NCBI RefSeq assembly: GCF_900110885.1
Contig: NZ_FOFJ01000002.1
Location: forward strand, 62,001 to 126,000
Length of the DNA: 64,000 bases
DNA from: Azotobacter beijerinckii
Lineage (GTDB): Bacteria > Pseudomonadota > Gammaproteobacteria > Pseudomonadales > Pseudomonadaceae
Reading direction: 5' to 3'
The notes under the pieces: generated by a model
What the model was told of the DNA's origin: nothing
Databases searched by the model: none
Seen by the model: the letters and a program-made list of their open reading frames with translations, nothing else
Translations under genes and position numbers: made by a program
Shown here: positions 45,224-54,430 of the stretch, piece by piece
Position numbering within the stretch: the stretch's first letter is position 1
How the letters are laid out: each line of letters opens with the position of its first letter

Positions 45224-46735
45224 ATGAGCGAGCGAGACGCCATTCCCAGCGTCAGGCTGCTGATCGACGGTCGCTTCGTCGAATCCGTCAGCGAACAGTG
45301 GCGCGACATCGTCAATCCGGCCACCCAGCAAGTCCTGGCCCGCGTACCCTTCGCCACCGGGGCGGAACTGAACGCGGCGGTGGCCAGTGCCCACGAGGCC
45401 TTCACGACCTGGCGCAAGACGCCGATCGCCGCTCGCGCCCGAATCTTCCTGAAATACCAGCAACTGATCCGCGAACATCTCAAGGAACTGGCGGCGATCC
45501 TCACCGCCGAGCAGGGCAAGACCCTGGCCGACGCCGAGGGCGACGTGCTGCGCGGCCTGGAGGTGGTCGAGCATGCCGCTGGCATCGGCAACCTGCAGCT
45601 CGGCGAGTTGGCCAACAACGTGGCCGCCGGCGTCGACACCTACACCCTGCTGCAGCCGCTCGGCGTCTGCGCCGGCATCACCCCCTTCAACTTCCCGGCG
45701 ATGATCCCGCTGTGGATGTTTCCGATGGCCATCGCCTGCGGCAACACCTTCGTCCTCAAGCCCTCCGAGCAGGACCCGATGGTCGCCATGCGCCTGGCCG
45801 AGCTGGCCCTGGAGGCCGGTGTGCCCCCCGGGGTGCTCAACGTGGTCCACGGCGGCGCCGAGGTGGTCGACCGGCTCTGCGAGCACCCGGACATCAAGGC
45901 GATCTCCTTCGTCGGCTCGACCCGCGTCGGCAGCCACGTCTACCGGCGCGCCAGCCAGGCCGGCAAGCGCGTGCAGTGCATGATGGGCGCGAAGAACCAC
46001 GCCATCGTCCTGCCCGACGCGCACCGCGAGCAGACCCTCGCCAACCTCGTCGGTGCCGCCTTCGGCGCGGCCGGACAGCGCTGTATGGCGGTCTCGGTGG
46101 CGATCCTGGTCGGCGAGGCGCGCCAGTGGCTGCCGGAGCTGGTGGCGAAGGCCGCGAGCCTCAAGGTGAACGCCGGCATCGAGCCCGGCAGCGACCTCGG
46201 CCCGCTGATCTCCCGTGCCGCCCTGGAGCGGGTCTGCAGCCTGATCGAATGCGGCGTGCAAGAAGGCGCCCGGCTCGAACTGGACGGCCGCCACCCGCCG
46301 GTTTCCGACTATCCGCAGGGTAATTTCGTCGGCCCGACCGTCTTTTCAGAGGTCACCCCCGAAATGAGCATCTACCGCGAGGAAATCTTCGGCCCGGTGC
46401 TCTGCGTGATGCAGGCCGCGACCCTCGACGAGGCCATCGCCCTCGTCAACGCCAACCCCCACGGCAACGGCACCGCCCTGTTCACCCGCTCCGGCGCCGC
46501 CGCCCGGCATTTCCAGGAGGAGATCGACGTCGGCCAGGTGGGCATCAACGTGCCCATCCCGGTACCCGTGCCGCTCTTCTCCTTCACCGGTTCGCGGGCC
46601 TCCAAGCTCGGCGACCTCGGCCCCTACGGCAAGCAGATCGTGCAGTTCTACACCCAGACCAAGACCGTCACGGCGCGCTGGTTCGACGAAGGCGACGTCG
46701 GCGGCCCGGTGAACACCACCATCACCCTCAAGTGA
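45224..46735 (+). CDS. mmsA: Methylmalonate-semialdehyde dehydrogenase (CoA-acylating)
   Basis: 503 residues from ATG 45224. ALDH fold: [19 protein letters not shown], the NAD site [17 protein letters not shown], and the catalytic Cys in [11 protein letters not shown]. The usual ALDH glutamate is replaced in [14 protein letters not shown], as expected for CoA-dependent MMSDH. It converts methylmalonate semialdehyde to propionyl-CoA in valine and thymine breakdown. mmsB follows after 18 bp. Confidence 0.93.
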   Translation: MSERDAIPSVRLLIDGRFVESVSEQWRDIVNPATQQVLARVPFATGAELNAAVASAHEAFTTWRKTPIAARARIFLKYQQLIREHLKELAAILTAEQGKTLADAEGDVLRGLEVVEHAAGIGNLQLGELANNVAAGVDTYTLLQPLGVCAGITPFNFPAMIPLWMFPMAIACGNTFVLKPSEQDPMVAMRLAELALEAGVPPGVLNVVHGGAEVVDRLCEHPDIKAISFVGSTRVGSHVYRRASQAGKRVQCMMGAKNHAIVLPDAHREQTLANLVGAAFGAAGQRCMAVSVAILVGEARQWLPELVAKAASLKVNAGIEPGSDLGPLISRAALERVCSLIECGVQEGARLELDGRHPPVSDYPQGNFVGPTVFSEVTPEMSIYREEIFGPVLCVMQAATLDEAIALVNANPHGNGTALFTRSGAAARHFQEEIDVGQVGINVPIPVPVPLFSFTGSRASKLGDLGPYGKQIVQFYTQTKTVTARWFDEGDVGGPVNTTITLK

Positions 46736-46753
46736 GCCGAGGAGGAAATCGTC

Positions 46754-47650
46754 ATGCACATCGGTTTCATCGGGCTCGGCAACATGGGGGCGCCGATGGC
46801 GCGCAACCTGCTCAAGGCCGGTCACCGGCTGAGCGTCTGCGATCTTTCCGCAGCGGCCGTCGCCGCTTTGGCCGAGGCCGGCGCGAGCGCCTGCGACTCG
46901 CCCGCCGCCGTGGCGCACAGCGAGGCCGAGCTGATCGTCACCATGCTGCCCGCCGCCGCCCATGTGAAGGCGGTCTACCTGGGCGAAGGCGGCCTGCTCG
47001 AGCAGATCCGTCCGGGAGTCCTGCTGATCGACAGCTCCACCATCGACCCGTTGAGCGCCCGCGAAGTCGCCGCCGCCGCGCGTGCGCACGGCAACCCCAT
47101 GCTCGATGCGCCGGTCTCCGGCGGCACGGCGGGTGCCGCGGCCGGCACCCTGACCTTCATGGTCGGCGGCGCCGCGGAGGACTTCGAACAGGCCCGGCCG
47201 ATCCTCGCCGCCATGGGCAAAAACATCGTCCACTGCGGCGACGCCGGCAACGGCCAAGTGGCCAAGGTCGCCAACAACCTGCTGCTCGGCATCTCGATGA
47301 TCGGCGCCGCCGAGGCCATGAGCCTGGGCGTGGCGCTGGGCATGGACGCCAGGGTGCTGGCCGGCGTGATCAACAGCTCGAGCGGCCGCTGCTGGAGTTC
47401 CGACACCTACAACCCCTTCCCCGGCGTGCTCGACGACGTTCCTGCCGCGCGCGGCTACAGCGGCGGCTTTCGCTGCGACCTGATGCTCAAGGACCTCGGC
47501 CTGGCCAGCGAAGCCGCCCGCCAGGTGGGCCAGCCGGTGATCCTCGGCGCCCTCGCCCAGCAGCTCTATCAGACCTTTGTAGTCCAGGGCCATGAAGCCC
47601 TGGACTTCTCCGCTATCATCCGCCTTTACAACAAGGACAATCACCCATGA
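46754..47650 (+). CDS. mmsB: 3-hydroxyisobutyrate dehydrogenase
   Basis: 298 residues. Beta-hydroxyacid dehydrogenase: NAD site IGFIGLGNMGAPMARNLLKAG, substrate loop DAPVSGGTAGAAAGTL, catalytic Lys in GNGQVAKVANNLLLG. It oxidises 3-hydroxyisobutyrate to methylmalonate semialdehyde for MmsA. AGGAGGA precedes the ATG. The stop overlaps the next gene by 4 bp. Confidence 0.94.
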   Translation: MHIGFIGLGNMGAPMARNLLKAGHRLSVCDLSAAAVAALAEAGASACDSPAAVAHSEAELIVTMLPAAAHVKAVYLGEGGLLEQIRPGVLLIDSSTIDPLSAREVAAAARAHGNPMLDAPVSGGTAGAAAGTLTFMVGGAAEDFEQARPILAAMGKNIVHCGDAGNGQVAKVANNLLLGISMIGAAEAMSLGVALGMDARVLAGVINSSSGRCWSSDTYNPFPGVLDDVPAARGYSGGFRCDLMLKDLGLASEAARQVGQPVILGALAQQLYQTFVVQGHEALDFSAIIRLYNKDNHP

Positions 47651-48738
47651 CGCACCTTTCCGACTGCCCCGTTCTGGTTGCAGAGAGCAACCGTATCGGC
47701 TATCTGACCCTGAACCGCCCGGCCAGCCTCAACACCCTCACCCTGCCCATGGTCTGCGCCCTGCAGCGCCAGCTCGAAGCCTGGGCGGCGGACCCGACGA
47801 TCCTCGCCGTAGTGCTGCGCGGCGCCGGCGGAAAAGCCTTCTGCGCCGGCGGCGACATCCGCGCGCTGTACGACAGCTTCCTTGCCGAGGATGGTCGCTA
47901 CCTGAGCTTCTTCGAGAAGGAATACGCCCTCGACCACTACCTGCACTGCTATCCCAAGCCGGTGCTGGCGCTGATGGACGGCTTCGTTCTCGGCGGCGGC
48001 ATGGGCCTGGTCCAGGGCAGCCTGCTGCGGGTGATCAGCGAGCGGACCCGCGTGGGCATGCCGGAAGTCGGCATCGGTTACTTCCCGGACGTCGGCAGCA
48101 GCTACTTCCTCTCCCGCCTGCCCGACGCCCTGGGCCTCTACCTGGGCGTCACCGGCGTGCATCTCTCCCCCGCCGACGCCCTCTACGCCGGCCTGGCCGA
48201 CTGGTATCTGCCCAGCGAGGGCTTCGCCGAACTGGAGCGCAGCCTGGACACCCTGAGCTGGGACGTACACCCGCGCCAGGCGATCGGCAATCTGCTCGCC
48301 AGCTTCGGCAAGCGGCATCTGGCGGGCGGCGAACTCAAGAACCTGCACCCGGCCATCGAAACCCACTTCTCCCTCCCGGACATCCCGACCATCCGCGCCT
48401 CGCTGCTCGCCGAACACCGCCCGGAGTACCGCGCCTGGGCCGAGGAAACCGTCCGCCTGCTCGACAGCCGCTCGCCGCTGTCCCTCTGCGTGACCCTGGA
48501 GCTGCTGCAACGCGGCCGCCACCTGTCCCTCAACGACTGCTTCGCCCTGGAACTGCACCTGGACCGCCAGTGGTTCGCCCAGGGCGACATCATGGAAGGC
48601 GTGCGGGCCCTGCTGGTCGACAAGGACAAGTCCCCCCGCTGGAGCCCGCCGACCCTCGGCGAAGTCAGGCCCGAGCAGGTCCAGGCCTTCTTCGCCGACT
48701 TCAGACCAGGCGAGGAGCGGGTGGGCTGGGGGATGTAA
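47647..48738 (+). CDS. 3-hydroxyisobutyryl-CoA hydrolase (crotonase family)
   Basis: 363 residues, longer than simple enoyl-CoA hydratases and matching HIBCH enzymes. Crotonase oxyanion segments GKAFCAGGDIRALYDS and ALMDGFVLGGGMGLVQGS, catalytic Glu region MPEVGIGYFPDVGSSYFL, and the C-terminal extension ending VQAFFADF. It releases free 3-hydroxyisobutyrate for MmsB, so the three genes form consecutive steps of valine catabolism. Generic annotation would call it enoyl-CoA hydratase/isomerase. Confidence 0.91.
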   Translation: MTHLSDCPVLVAESNRIGYLTLNRPASLNTLTLPMVCALQRQLEAWAADPTILAVVLRGAGGKAFCAGGDIRALYDSFLAEDGRYLSFFEKEYALDHYLHCYPKPVLALMDGFVLGGGMGLVQGSLLRVISERTRVGMPEVGIGYFPDVGSSYFLSRLPDALGLYLGVTGVHLSPADALYAGLADWYLPSEGFAELERSLDTLSWDVHPRQAIGNLLASFGKRHLAGGELKNLHPAIETHFSLPDIPTIRASLLAEHRPEYRAWAEETVRLLDSRSPLSLCVTLELLQRGRHLSLNDCFALELHLDRQWFAQGDIMEGVRALLVDKDKSPRWSPPTLGEVRPEQVQAFFADFRPGEERVGWGM

Positions 48739-48759
48739 AGGGAAGGCTCTGGCCGGTCC

Positions 48760-48780
48760 CCCTCCGTCTTGTAAGGAGGG
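48760..48780. terminator. Short hairpin after the valine operon
   Basis: CCCTCC-N9-GGAGGG begins 22 bp after the last stop of the mms operon. No T-tract follows. A second hairpin, GACCTGAG-N5-CTCAGGTC, lies at 48868-48888 and is followed by only two T residues. Confidence 0.45.
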
Positions 48781-49425
48781 ATGCGATTAGCTGCGATAGC
48801 GGAGCATCGCGGTACCGCCATTGTGCGTAATGCTGCCGGCCTGCAGCGGACGGTTCCACTCTCGACAGACCTGAGAAACACTCAGGTCTTGCTCGAAAAT
48901 AAACTTCCAGCATAAGCTGCTACAGCTGCACTGATGAACAATCGCATAGGGAACGGCGATGAGTGCTCAGGACATCGTACTTACCCAAGATGGGCAGATG
49001 ATCGCACCCAGGCGCCGGACACGATCAGCCACAATCAGTCAGCGCGATAGTCGTCGGACACGAGTATCCCCGTTGGCAGCCCAAGGCTGTTCATGCAACT
49101 CAACAGCCCGGTTGGCCGGATTTCCCCTGGCTTCTATCACTCGTTGGTGCCAGCGCCTTCAAGAGCGGCAACGGTATAGATTGCTCGATGCGCCAAGGAA
49201 AGATCTCGACTCAGCGTCGACCATATCCGTATCCCAAAACATAACCCTATTCGGCATAGCACGCCCGTCGCGCACGGGCCATGCACTTTCTCGCACCATA
49301 TACAGTGGCCCGCGAAAATCATGGACTCAACACCCACGACAAAGATTGCTTCAGAAGCAGAACATTGGCCTTGCCAAGCTCGCACATCCGCACCCACAAA
49401 TGCTTTGCCTGTAGAGAATAAACTC
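48781..49425. other. 645-bp gene-poor boundary before the exopolysaccharide operon
   Basis: Base composition shifts from high GC to mixed here. The long forward frame 48959-49414 gives an Arg/Ser-rich product with no motif, and the reverse frame 48701-48913 is likewise unconvincing. Small hairpins occur at 48868-48888 and 49263-49279 (GCCCGT/ACGGGC). The promoter of the downstream operon should be here. I could not pick a sigma-70, sigma-54 or AlgU site with confidence. Confidence 0.5.
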
Positions 49426-49794
49426 ATGGACAAGGACGAGCTTAATGAAATCCTTAAAATAATAAGAACCAAATATATTGAAAGACTAGAGGAAGATCAG
49501 TCATCGCTGGAGCACCTGTGCTCGATGCTCGGCGATGAACCTCTGCACAACGAGATGATTGATGACATTCGGAATATCGCACACAGACTCGCCGGAATCA
49601 GCGGATCATTGGGCTTCGATGGAATTCAACAAGCGGCATCAATTCTGGATAAAAGCACGGACACCAGGTCAGAGGGAGCGATAAAGTCCATGAATGCAAT
49701 ACTAGAGCACAGCAAGGCTCTTGTGCTCGAGATAAAAGCAGCCAGAGGATCTCCTGACAACCAAAAAATATCCGGCTTGGAGAGCTCAAAATGA
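49426..49794 (+). CDS. Hpt-domain phosphotransfer protein
   Basis: 122 residues from ATG 49426, where the helical domain begins; an in-frame ATG at 49321 would add 35 disordered residues. The Hpt signature is NIAHRLAGISGSLGFDGIQ, with phospho-accepting His53 followed by the usual L-x-G-x-S-x-x-x-G pattern. The protein should relay phosphate from a hybrid histidine kinase to a receiver, plausibly the receiver-PP2C protein encoded at 56391 in the same operon. The stop overlaps the next start (ATGA). No cognate kinase is adjacent. Confidence 0.82.
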   Translation: MDKDELNEILKIIRTKYIERLEEDQSSLEHLCSMLGDEPLHNEMIDDIRNIAHRLAGISGSLGFDGIQQAASILDKSTDTRSEGAIKSMNAILEHSKALVLEIKAARGSPDNQKISGLESSK

Positions 49795-51482
49795 CAAAGA
49801 ATCTGTCGAGAGCCGGCCTAGTCGTAGCGGTAATTGTTGCGCTATCCATACTCGCTGGAATAGTTATATCCAAGCCCTCATGGTATAGAGGCCTGATTGA
49901 AGGAAACGATCGAAATACGTCAGAAAGCAATCAAGCAGAAAACATCAAGGACACCCAAGGCTCCGCCATGCCCGCCGGAAATAGTCATCCCGGTCGACAG
50001 GGCGCCTTGACTCCAAGAGAGATGGAGATGGCCAAAGCAGCCTGGCAGTACTTCGTGGCGGCCACGCAAGAAAATACCGGCCTGGCCAATGCCGTACTGA
50101 ACTATCCATCCACAACCCTTTGGGATACAGCCTCCTACATTGCGGCCCTGGTTTCGGCAAGAGAGCTTGGGATCATAGACAAAAGGGAGTTCGACTTGAG
50201 AACCCTGAAGCTGCTGGGCACCTTGCAGGGGTTCAACTTGTTCAGGGGAGAGTTGCCCAATAAAGTATACAACACGAAAACCGGAGAAAAGGTCAACTAC
50301 GAAAACAAGCCCGGCGAGGTGGGATACTCGGCCTTGGATATCGGAAGAATGATGGTCTGGCTATACATCTTGAAGCAAAGATATCCCTATCTGGCCAACT
50401 CCGCGGATGGAGTCATGCTGAGATGGAAATTCTGCAACGTGGTGGATGCAAATGGAAAGCTGTATGGCGCAGGAATTGGCGCAAACAACCAGACCAAATA
50501 CCATCAGGAAGGTCGACTCGGGTATGAGGAGTATGCCGCAAAAGGATTTGCGCTTTGGGGGTTCGACACCAGGCGGGCCAGCGAGGCCGGCCCCTTTGAC
50601 TTCATTGACATCCTCGGAATAAAAGTACCTTATGATACGCGAGATCCCAGAGTATACAAAACACAAAACTATGTACTGACGGAGTCGTACCTCCTTGATG
50701 GACTGGAGCTTAACTGGGACCTGCCGGATGACAATTACTCGGATCCCTTCCTGCATACCGATGGATGGAGAGCGGAGTTTGCACAACGCATATACGTCGT
50801 ACAAGAAAAGAGATTTGAAAAGACCGGCATCCTGACGGCTCGCAGCGAGCACCAAGTGAAAGGCGATCCATTCTTCGTATACGACTCGATATATGCTTCC
50901 GGATATCCATGGAACACCCTGTCGCCTAAAGAGGAATATGTTCCAGAGCGAGCTGCAGTCGCCATAAAAGGGGCATTGGGAATGTGGGCCCTTTGGAACA
51001 CGGAGTATACCAGCAAGCTATTTGATAGCGTTGCCGAGGTATACACTCCCGAGAAAGGATTCTATGAAGGTGTGTATGAGAATGGCAGTGGATTTATTCC
51101 ACTGCATACCGCCAACAACAATGGTGTTGTATTGGAGGCGCTGCTTTACAAGGCGCAGGGACCTATTCTCCAGCAAAAGAATATTTCTCAGGATACTCAG
51201 GCTTGGTACGAAGGGAGCCTGGTTGACGAGCAGAGAGAACAGCGGTGCTTGCCGAAGCAGCCTTTGGAGATCGCTTGTAGCAAGAGCAATTGCCGTTGTG
51301 AAAGAGAGGAGGCTCAAGCCACACTGAAGCTTGAAGAGTATCTATACTGCGAACCCGTCCCCTCTGACGGGTGGTATCCGGGCGACGCGCTTCTCCATAA
51401 AGAACCAGCCGCCAGGAACTGTCAAGTTGAAGAGCCCAAGTCGTTCAAGCTGGTTACCCCGCTCCGACGCCAGGGCCATTAG
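49791..51482 (+). CDS. DUF3131 membrane-anchored protein 1
   Basis: 563 residues. One N-terminal membrane helix (about residues 8-26), a low-complexity linker, then a DUF3131-type helical domain (about 70-460): TTLWDTASYIAALVSARELG, LPNKVYNTKTGEKVNY, GYSALDIGRMMVWL, EGRLGYEEYAAKGFALWGFD and SYLLDGLELNWDL. The C-terminal 90 residues form a tail with six Cys (RCLPKQ, IACSKSNCRCE, YCEP, NCQ), absent from its paralogue. It should face the periplasm. The family is uncharacterised; recurrent acidic and aromatic motifs are compatible with an alpha/alpha-barrel carbohydrate-active protein, which is inference only. Confidence 0.82.
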   Translation: MTKNLSRAGLVVAVIVALSILAGIVISKPSWYRGLIEGNDRNTSESNQAENIKDTQGSAMPAGNSHPGRQGALTPREMEMAKAAWQYFVAATQENTGLANAVLNYPSTTLWDTASYIAALVSARELGIIDKREFDLRTLKLLGTLQGFNLFRGELPNKVYNTKTGEKVNYENKPGEVGYSALDIGRMMVWLYILKQRYPYLANSADGVMLRWKFCNVVDANGKLYGAGIGANNQTKYHQEGRLGYEEYAAKGFALWGFDTRRASEAGPFDFIDILGIKVPYDTRDPRVYKTQNYVLTESYLLDGLELNWDLPDDNYSDPFLHTDGWRAEFAQRIYVVQEKRFEKTGILTARSEHQVKGDPFFVYDSIYASGYPWNTLSPKEEYVPERAAVAIKGALGMWALWNTEYTSKLFDSVAEVYTPEKGFYEGVYENGSGFIPLHTANNNGVVLEALLYKAQGPILQQKNISQDTQAWYEGSLVDEQREQRCLPKQPLEIACSKSNCRCEREEAQATLKLEEYLYCEPVPSDGWYPGDALLHKEPAARNCQVEEPKSFKLVTPLRRQGH

Positions 51483-51521
51483 GAATCAATAAACAATATT
51501 GATTGAAACGAGGTGTTCTGC

Positions 51522-52895
51522 ATGAGCTTCAGGGATGATCTTTTAAAGGCACGCAGTAGAATCGCTTTTATTGTAGCCCTCTCCTTGGCTTTCCCTCTGG
51601 TCTTATACCTGGATGCCGCGCCTGGCAAAATCGGCGATCCGACCGCCCCCTCGGCCTCCAATCCTCTATCGCCCCAACCTTCCCCACCAACTGACTATAC
51701 GGATCAATTGACAAACCAGGAAAGACGGCTCGCTATTTCCACTGCGATCCCACTGAGAAAAGATCAAATCGAATGGGCAAAAATAGCATGGAGATATTTT
51801 GAGAACAACATTGACCCGGCGAGTGGCCTGGCAAACGCTACCAACGATTACAAATCCACGACCATGTGGGACACCGGTTCGTTCTTGCTCGCAGTAATTT
51901 CCGCTCAGAAAATAGGTCTGATCGATAAAAAGACTTTTGACCGAATAATAGAAAAAGCCTTGAGCAGCCTGGCAAAGCTTCCCCTGTTCGATGGAAAACT
52001 CCCCAACAAGGCTTACAATACCAAAACCCTGTCCATGGTGGATTACAACAACCACGCAACGGACAAAGGCTTGGGGTGGTCTGCTCTTGATATTGCACGA
52101 CTATTTATTCCGTTAACGCTACTGAAAAGAAAATACCCAAAGCACACCGAAGCAGTTGACCGAGTAATTTCTGGCTGGCGCATCGAAAGCATGCTCAAGG
52201 ATGGGAGATTATATGGAGCAGTGCTGGGCGAAGATGGAAAGATAGTTATCACTCAGGAGGGGCGCATTGGCTATGAAGAGTATGCTGCCAAGGCCTTGAT
52301 CGCCGCCGGCTACGATGCATTTCAGGCTTGGCGCACAGATGACTACATTGAATTCCAGACTGTGGAAGCCATTAGAGTCCCCAGCGATAGTCGCACCGTC
52401 AGCACCCATGGAGCACAGGTTTACACAACCAGCGAACCTTACATATTGGATGGATTGGAGTTTGGTTTCGATACAAGATCCAGAGCTTTCTCCGAGCAAA
52501 TATACTTTGCCCAAGAGGAGCGCTATAACAACACCGGCATCATGACAGCGGTGAGCGAAGGACACGTCAATCGAAAGCCCAGCTTTGTGTATTCAACGAT
52601 ATCTGGCAACGGTAACGCATGGGCAGTGCTGACAGACAAAGGCGAGCGACGAGACGAGCTGAGATTCTTAAGCACAAAGACAGTCTTTGCATACGACGCA
52701 ATTTATGGAACGACATACACCAAGAAAATGCTTGATTTTACGTTCGCCTTGAACACCCCCAAAGGCGGATGGCTGGAGGGATACTACGAACTGACCAAAG
52801 ATGTAAACGATGTAGAAACAGCAAACACCAATGCAATAATATTGGAGTCTGTTGCTTTTCGCTCACTCGGCCCCTTATTGCATCCTGAGCCATGA
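51522..52895 (+). CDS. DUF3131 membrane-anchored protein 2
   Basis: 457 residues from ATG 51522 (ACGAGG 8 bases upstream). An N-terminal hydrophobic helix (about residues 14-30) anchors it, with a Pro/Ser-rich linker after it. The domain repeats the motifs of the preceding gene product: STTMWDTGSFLLAVISAQKIG, LPNKAYNTKTLSMVDY, GWSALDIARLF, EGRIGYEEYAAKALIAAGYD and PYILDGLEFGFD. The two are clear tandem paralogues. This one lacks the Cys-rich tail and is probably periplasmic. The ATG of the next gene overlaps its stop. Confidence 0.83.
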   Translation: MSFRDDLLKARSRIAFIVALSLAFPLVLYLDAAPGKIGDPTAPSASNPLSPQPSPPTDYTDQLTNQERRLAISTAIPLRKDQIEWAKIAWRYFENNIDPASGLANATNDYKSTTMWDTGSFLLAVISAQKIGLIDKKTFDRIIEKALSSLAKLPLFDGKLPNKAYNTKTLSMVDYNNHATDKGLGWSALDIARLFIPLTLLKRKYPKHTEAVDRVISGWRIESMLKDGRLYGAVLGEDGKIVITQEGRIGYEEYAAKALIAAGYDAFQAWRTDDYIEFQTVEAIRVPSDSRTVSTHGAQVYTTSEPYILDGLEFGFDTRSRAFSEQIYFAQEERYNNTGIMTAVSEGHVNRKPSFVYSTISGNGNAWAVLTDKGERRDELRFLSTKTVFAYDAIYGTTYTKKMLDFTFALNTPKGGWLEGYYELTKDVNDVETANTNAIILESVAFRSLGPLLHPEP

Positions 52896-54412
52896 AAAAT
52901 CTTGTCATGCCCGGGATTAAGCGAGCCTTTACTGCCTTAATAAGTGCTCAATTCTTGTTGACTGGGTATGCTCATGGAGAAAACAACGGCAGCGAAAATG
53001 AAAATGTATATAGAGAATATTTGATTGACACCTCGCTACCATTCTCCGAGGGAGCAACTGAGGAAATTACAGACGTTAGAAGCCCTTTTGTATGGCAAAC
53101 ATACCAGGCAGGAATAATAGATGGCTGGCATTACAGATTCTCCCCCGACGGATCTGCAATATTTGGCCGATCGCCACGGTTGCATGACGATATCTACAAA
53201 GTCAGTTGCAAACTGGCGCATGGATGCACCATCACCGGACCAGACGGCAATCCGGTGAGCATCGGCCCATCTGAAGCCCTCTTGCCCGTTCCCTCCGAAA
53301 GCAATGGCCTGTCGATAGCGAAAAGTTACATTTCATGGATTTTCAAAAACTCAAAGACTCTACGCTCAAGCTTCTCTTCCAAGACGGAGAAGCCCACCGG
53401 AAAAACCAGCCCACCCGGTGCTGACAAGCATGAGAACGAGATCCATCTCCCGAAAAAAATGGAGAAAACCCCTGCAGAAAATAAAGCCAGTCCGTCAAAT
53501 CCGACAGCTACTCCTCCGAAAGCCCCCCAAAAAAATCCTGACAGAAAGAACACAAAACCCACTGCCCAAATTAAAAAAAACCAAAATACTGCACAAAAGA
53601 AAACCAATGATCGTCCCACAATCAGGAAAGCTGCCGATCAAGTAGCCACATCGCCTCCCGACAACAACCCGATTCATACCTTCACAAAAAAAGACGATAA
53701 ATCGACCAGCTGTGCAATTTCGACAGAGTACGGCATCAAATATTATGATGATGCCTCTGAAAAAAACAAATCAGGCAAGGAAAAACTGTCGCTGACCTGC
53801 GCCAGCATGTTTTTTTCAAATATCACGATGCGCGGAACCGTCAATTACTATCCGGACCATAACGACCAACAACCCTGGGACCCTGACTATACATTCTCCC
53901 TGGCCTATCACTATTCGAAGAGTATAAACCTGGAGTACTCGAACTACTCCGGAAACCGCTTCCCCTGGCACAACAAGGATGGTACAGGCGCGCTAGGCTC
54001 CGGGTCGTTCCGTATTTCGTATGCCATTCCAGACCCTTGGAACAAGTACATAGACAGCCGCCTTTCCTCGGTCAATAGTCTGAGGTGTGCCACATCCGCA
54101 GCCACCTCGCCGGAATATCAAAAAGAGAATGGCAGTGGAAACTTGAAGACCGTACTTGGGATATCGTGCTCGTTCAGCCCATTAGATATCAGTAGACTCA
54201 ACATTGTCTTTAGCGGACTGTACTACCCCATCTCAGACCAACAACAAAGCTGGGATCCTGACTATACGCTCAATATAAGCTACAAGGTTTCCGATAAATT
54301 ATCGTTGGGCTATAGCAATTACTCAGGAGGGCGTTGGCCATGGAACAAAGACCCCGGGGTGGGAGAAGGCCTGGCCAAGGGCTCCCTGCGAATGACCTAC
54401 AAGCTAGACTGA
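52892..54412 (+). CDS. Envelope protein with linker and duplicated beta-rich domain (unrecognised family)
   Basis: 506 residues; I do not recognise the family. Signal peptide-like N-terminus (to about residue 29, YAHGE). A small N-terminal domain (40-135) precedes a Lys/Pro/Thr-rich linker (165-260) long enough to cross peptidoglycan. Two copies of a roughly 105-residue unit follow (274-378 and 399-506). Each has a Cys pair (274/303; 399/426), a WDPDYT motif and YSNYSG-x-R-x-PW. Alternating hydrophobic strands suggest a beta sheet or barrel, possibly an outer membrane export or glycan-binding part. It overlaps the upstream DUF3131 gene by 4 bp. Confidence 0.7.
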   Translation: MKNLVMPGIKRAFTALISAQFLLTGYAHGENNGSENENVYREYLIDTSLPFSEGATEEITDVRSPFVWQTYQAGIIDGWHYRFSPDGSAIFGRSPRLHDDIYKVSCKLAHGCTITGPDGNPVSIGPSEALLPVPSESNGLSIAKSYISWIFKNSKTLRSSFSSKTEKPTGKTSPPGADKHENEIHLPKKMEKTPAENKASPSNPTATPPKAPQKNPDRKNTKPTAQIKKNQNTAQKKTNDRPTIRKAADQVATSPPDNNPIHTFTKKDDKSTSCAISTEYGIKYYDDASEKNKSGKEKLSLTCASMFFSNITMRGTVNYYPDHNDQQPWDPDYTFSLAYHYSKSINLEYSNYSGNRFPWHNKDGTGALGSGSFRISYAIPDPWNKYIDSRLSSVNSLRCATSAATSPEYQKENGSGNLKTVLGISCSFSPLDISRLNIVFSGLYYPISDQQQSWDPDYTLNISYKVSDKLSLGYSNYSGGRWPWNKDPGVGEGLAKGSLRMTYKLD

Positions 54413-54430
54413 TATTTAGGAGATTGGCTC

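Noticed and set aside
48959..49414. 151-codon forward frame between the valine operon and the Hpt gene
   Set aside because: Arg/Ser-rich translation without motifs, no ribosome site, and overlap with the preferred Hpt region; probably chance.
49321..49425. Earlier ATG for the Hpt gene
   Set aside because: It adds 35 disordered residues outside the helical domain and has no Shine-Dalgarno; ATG 49426 fits the domain, though its ribosome site is also weak.
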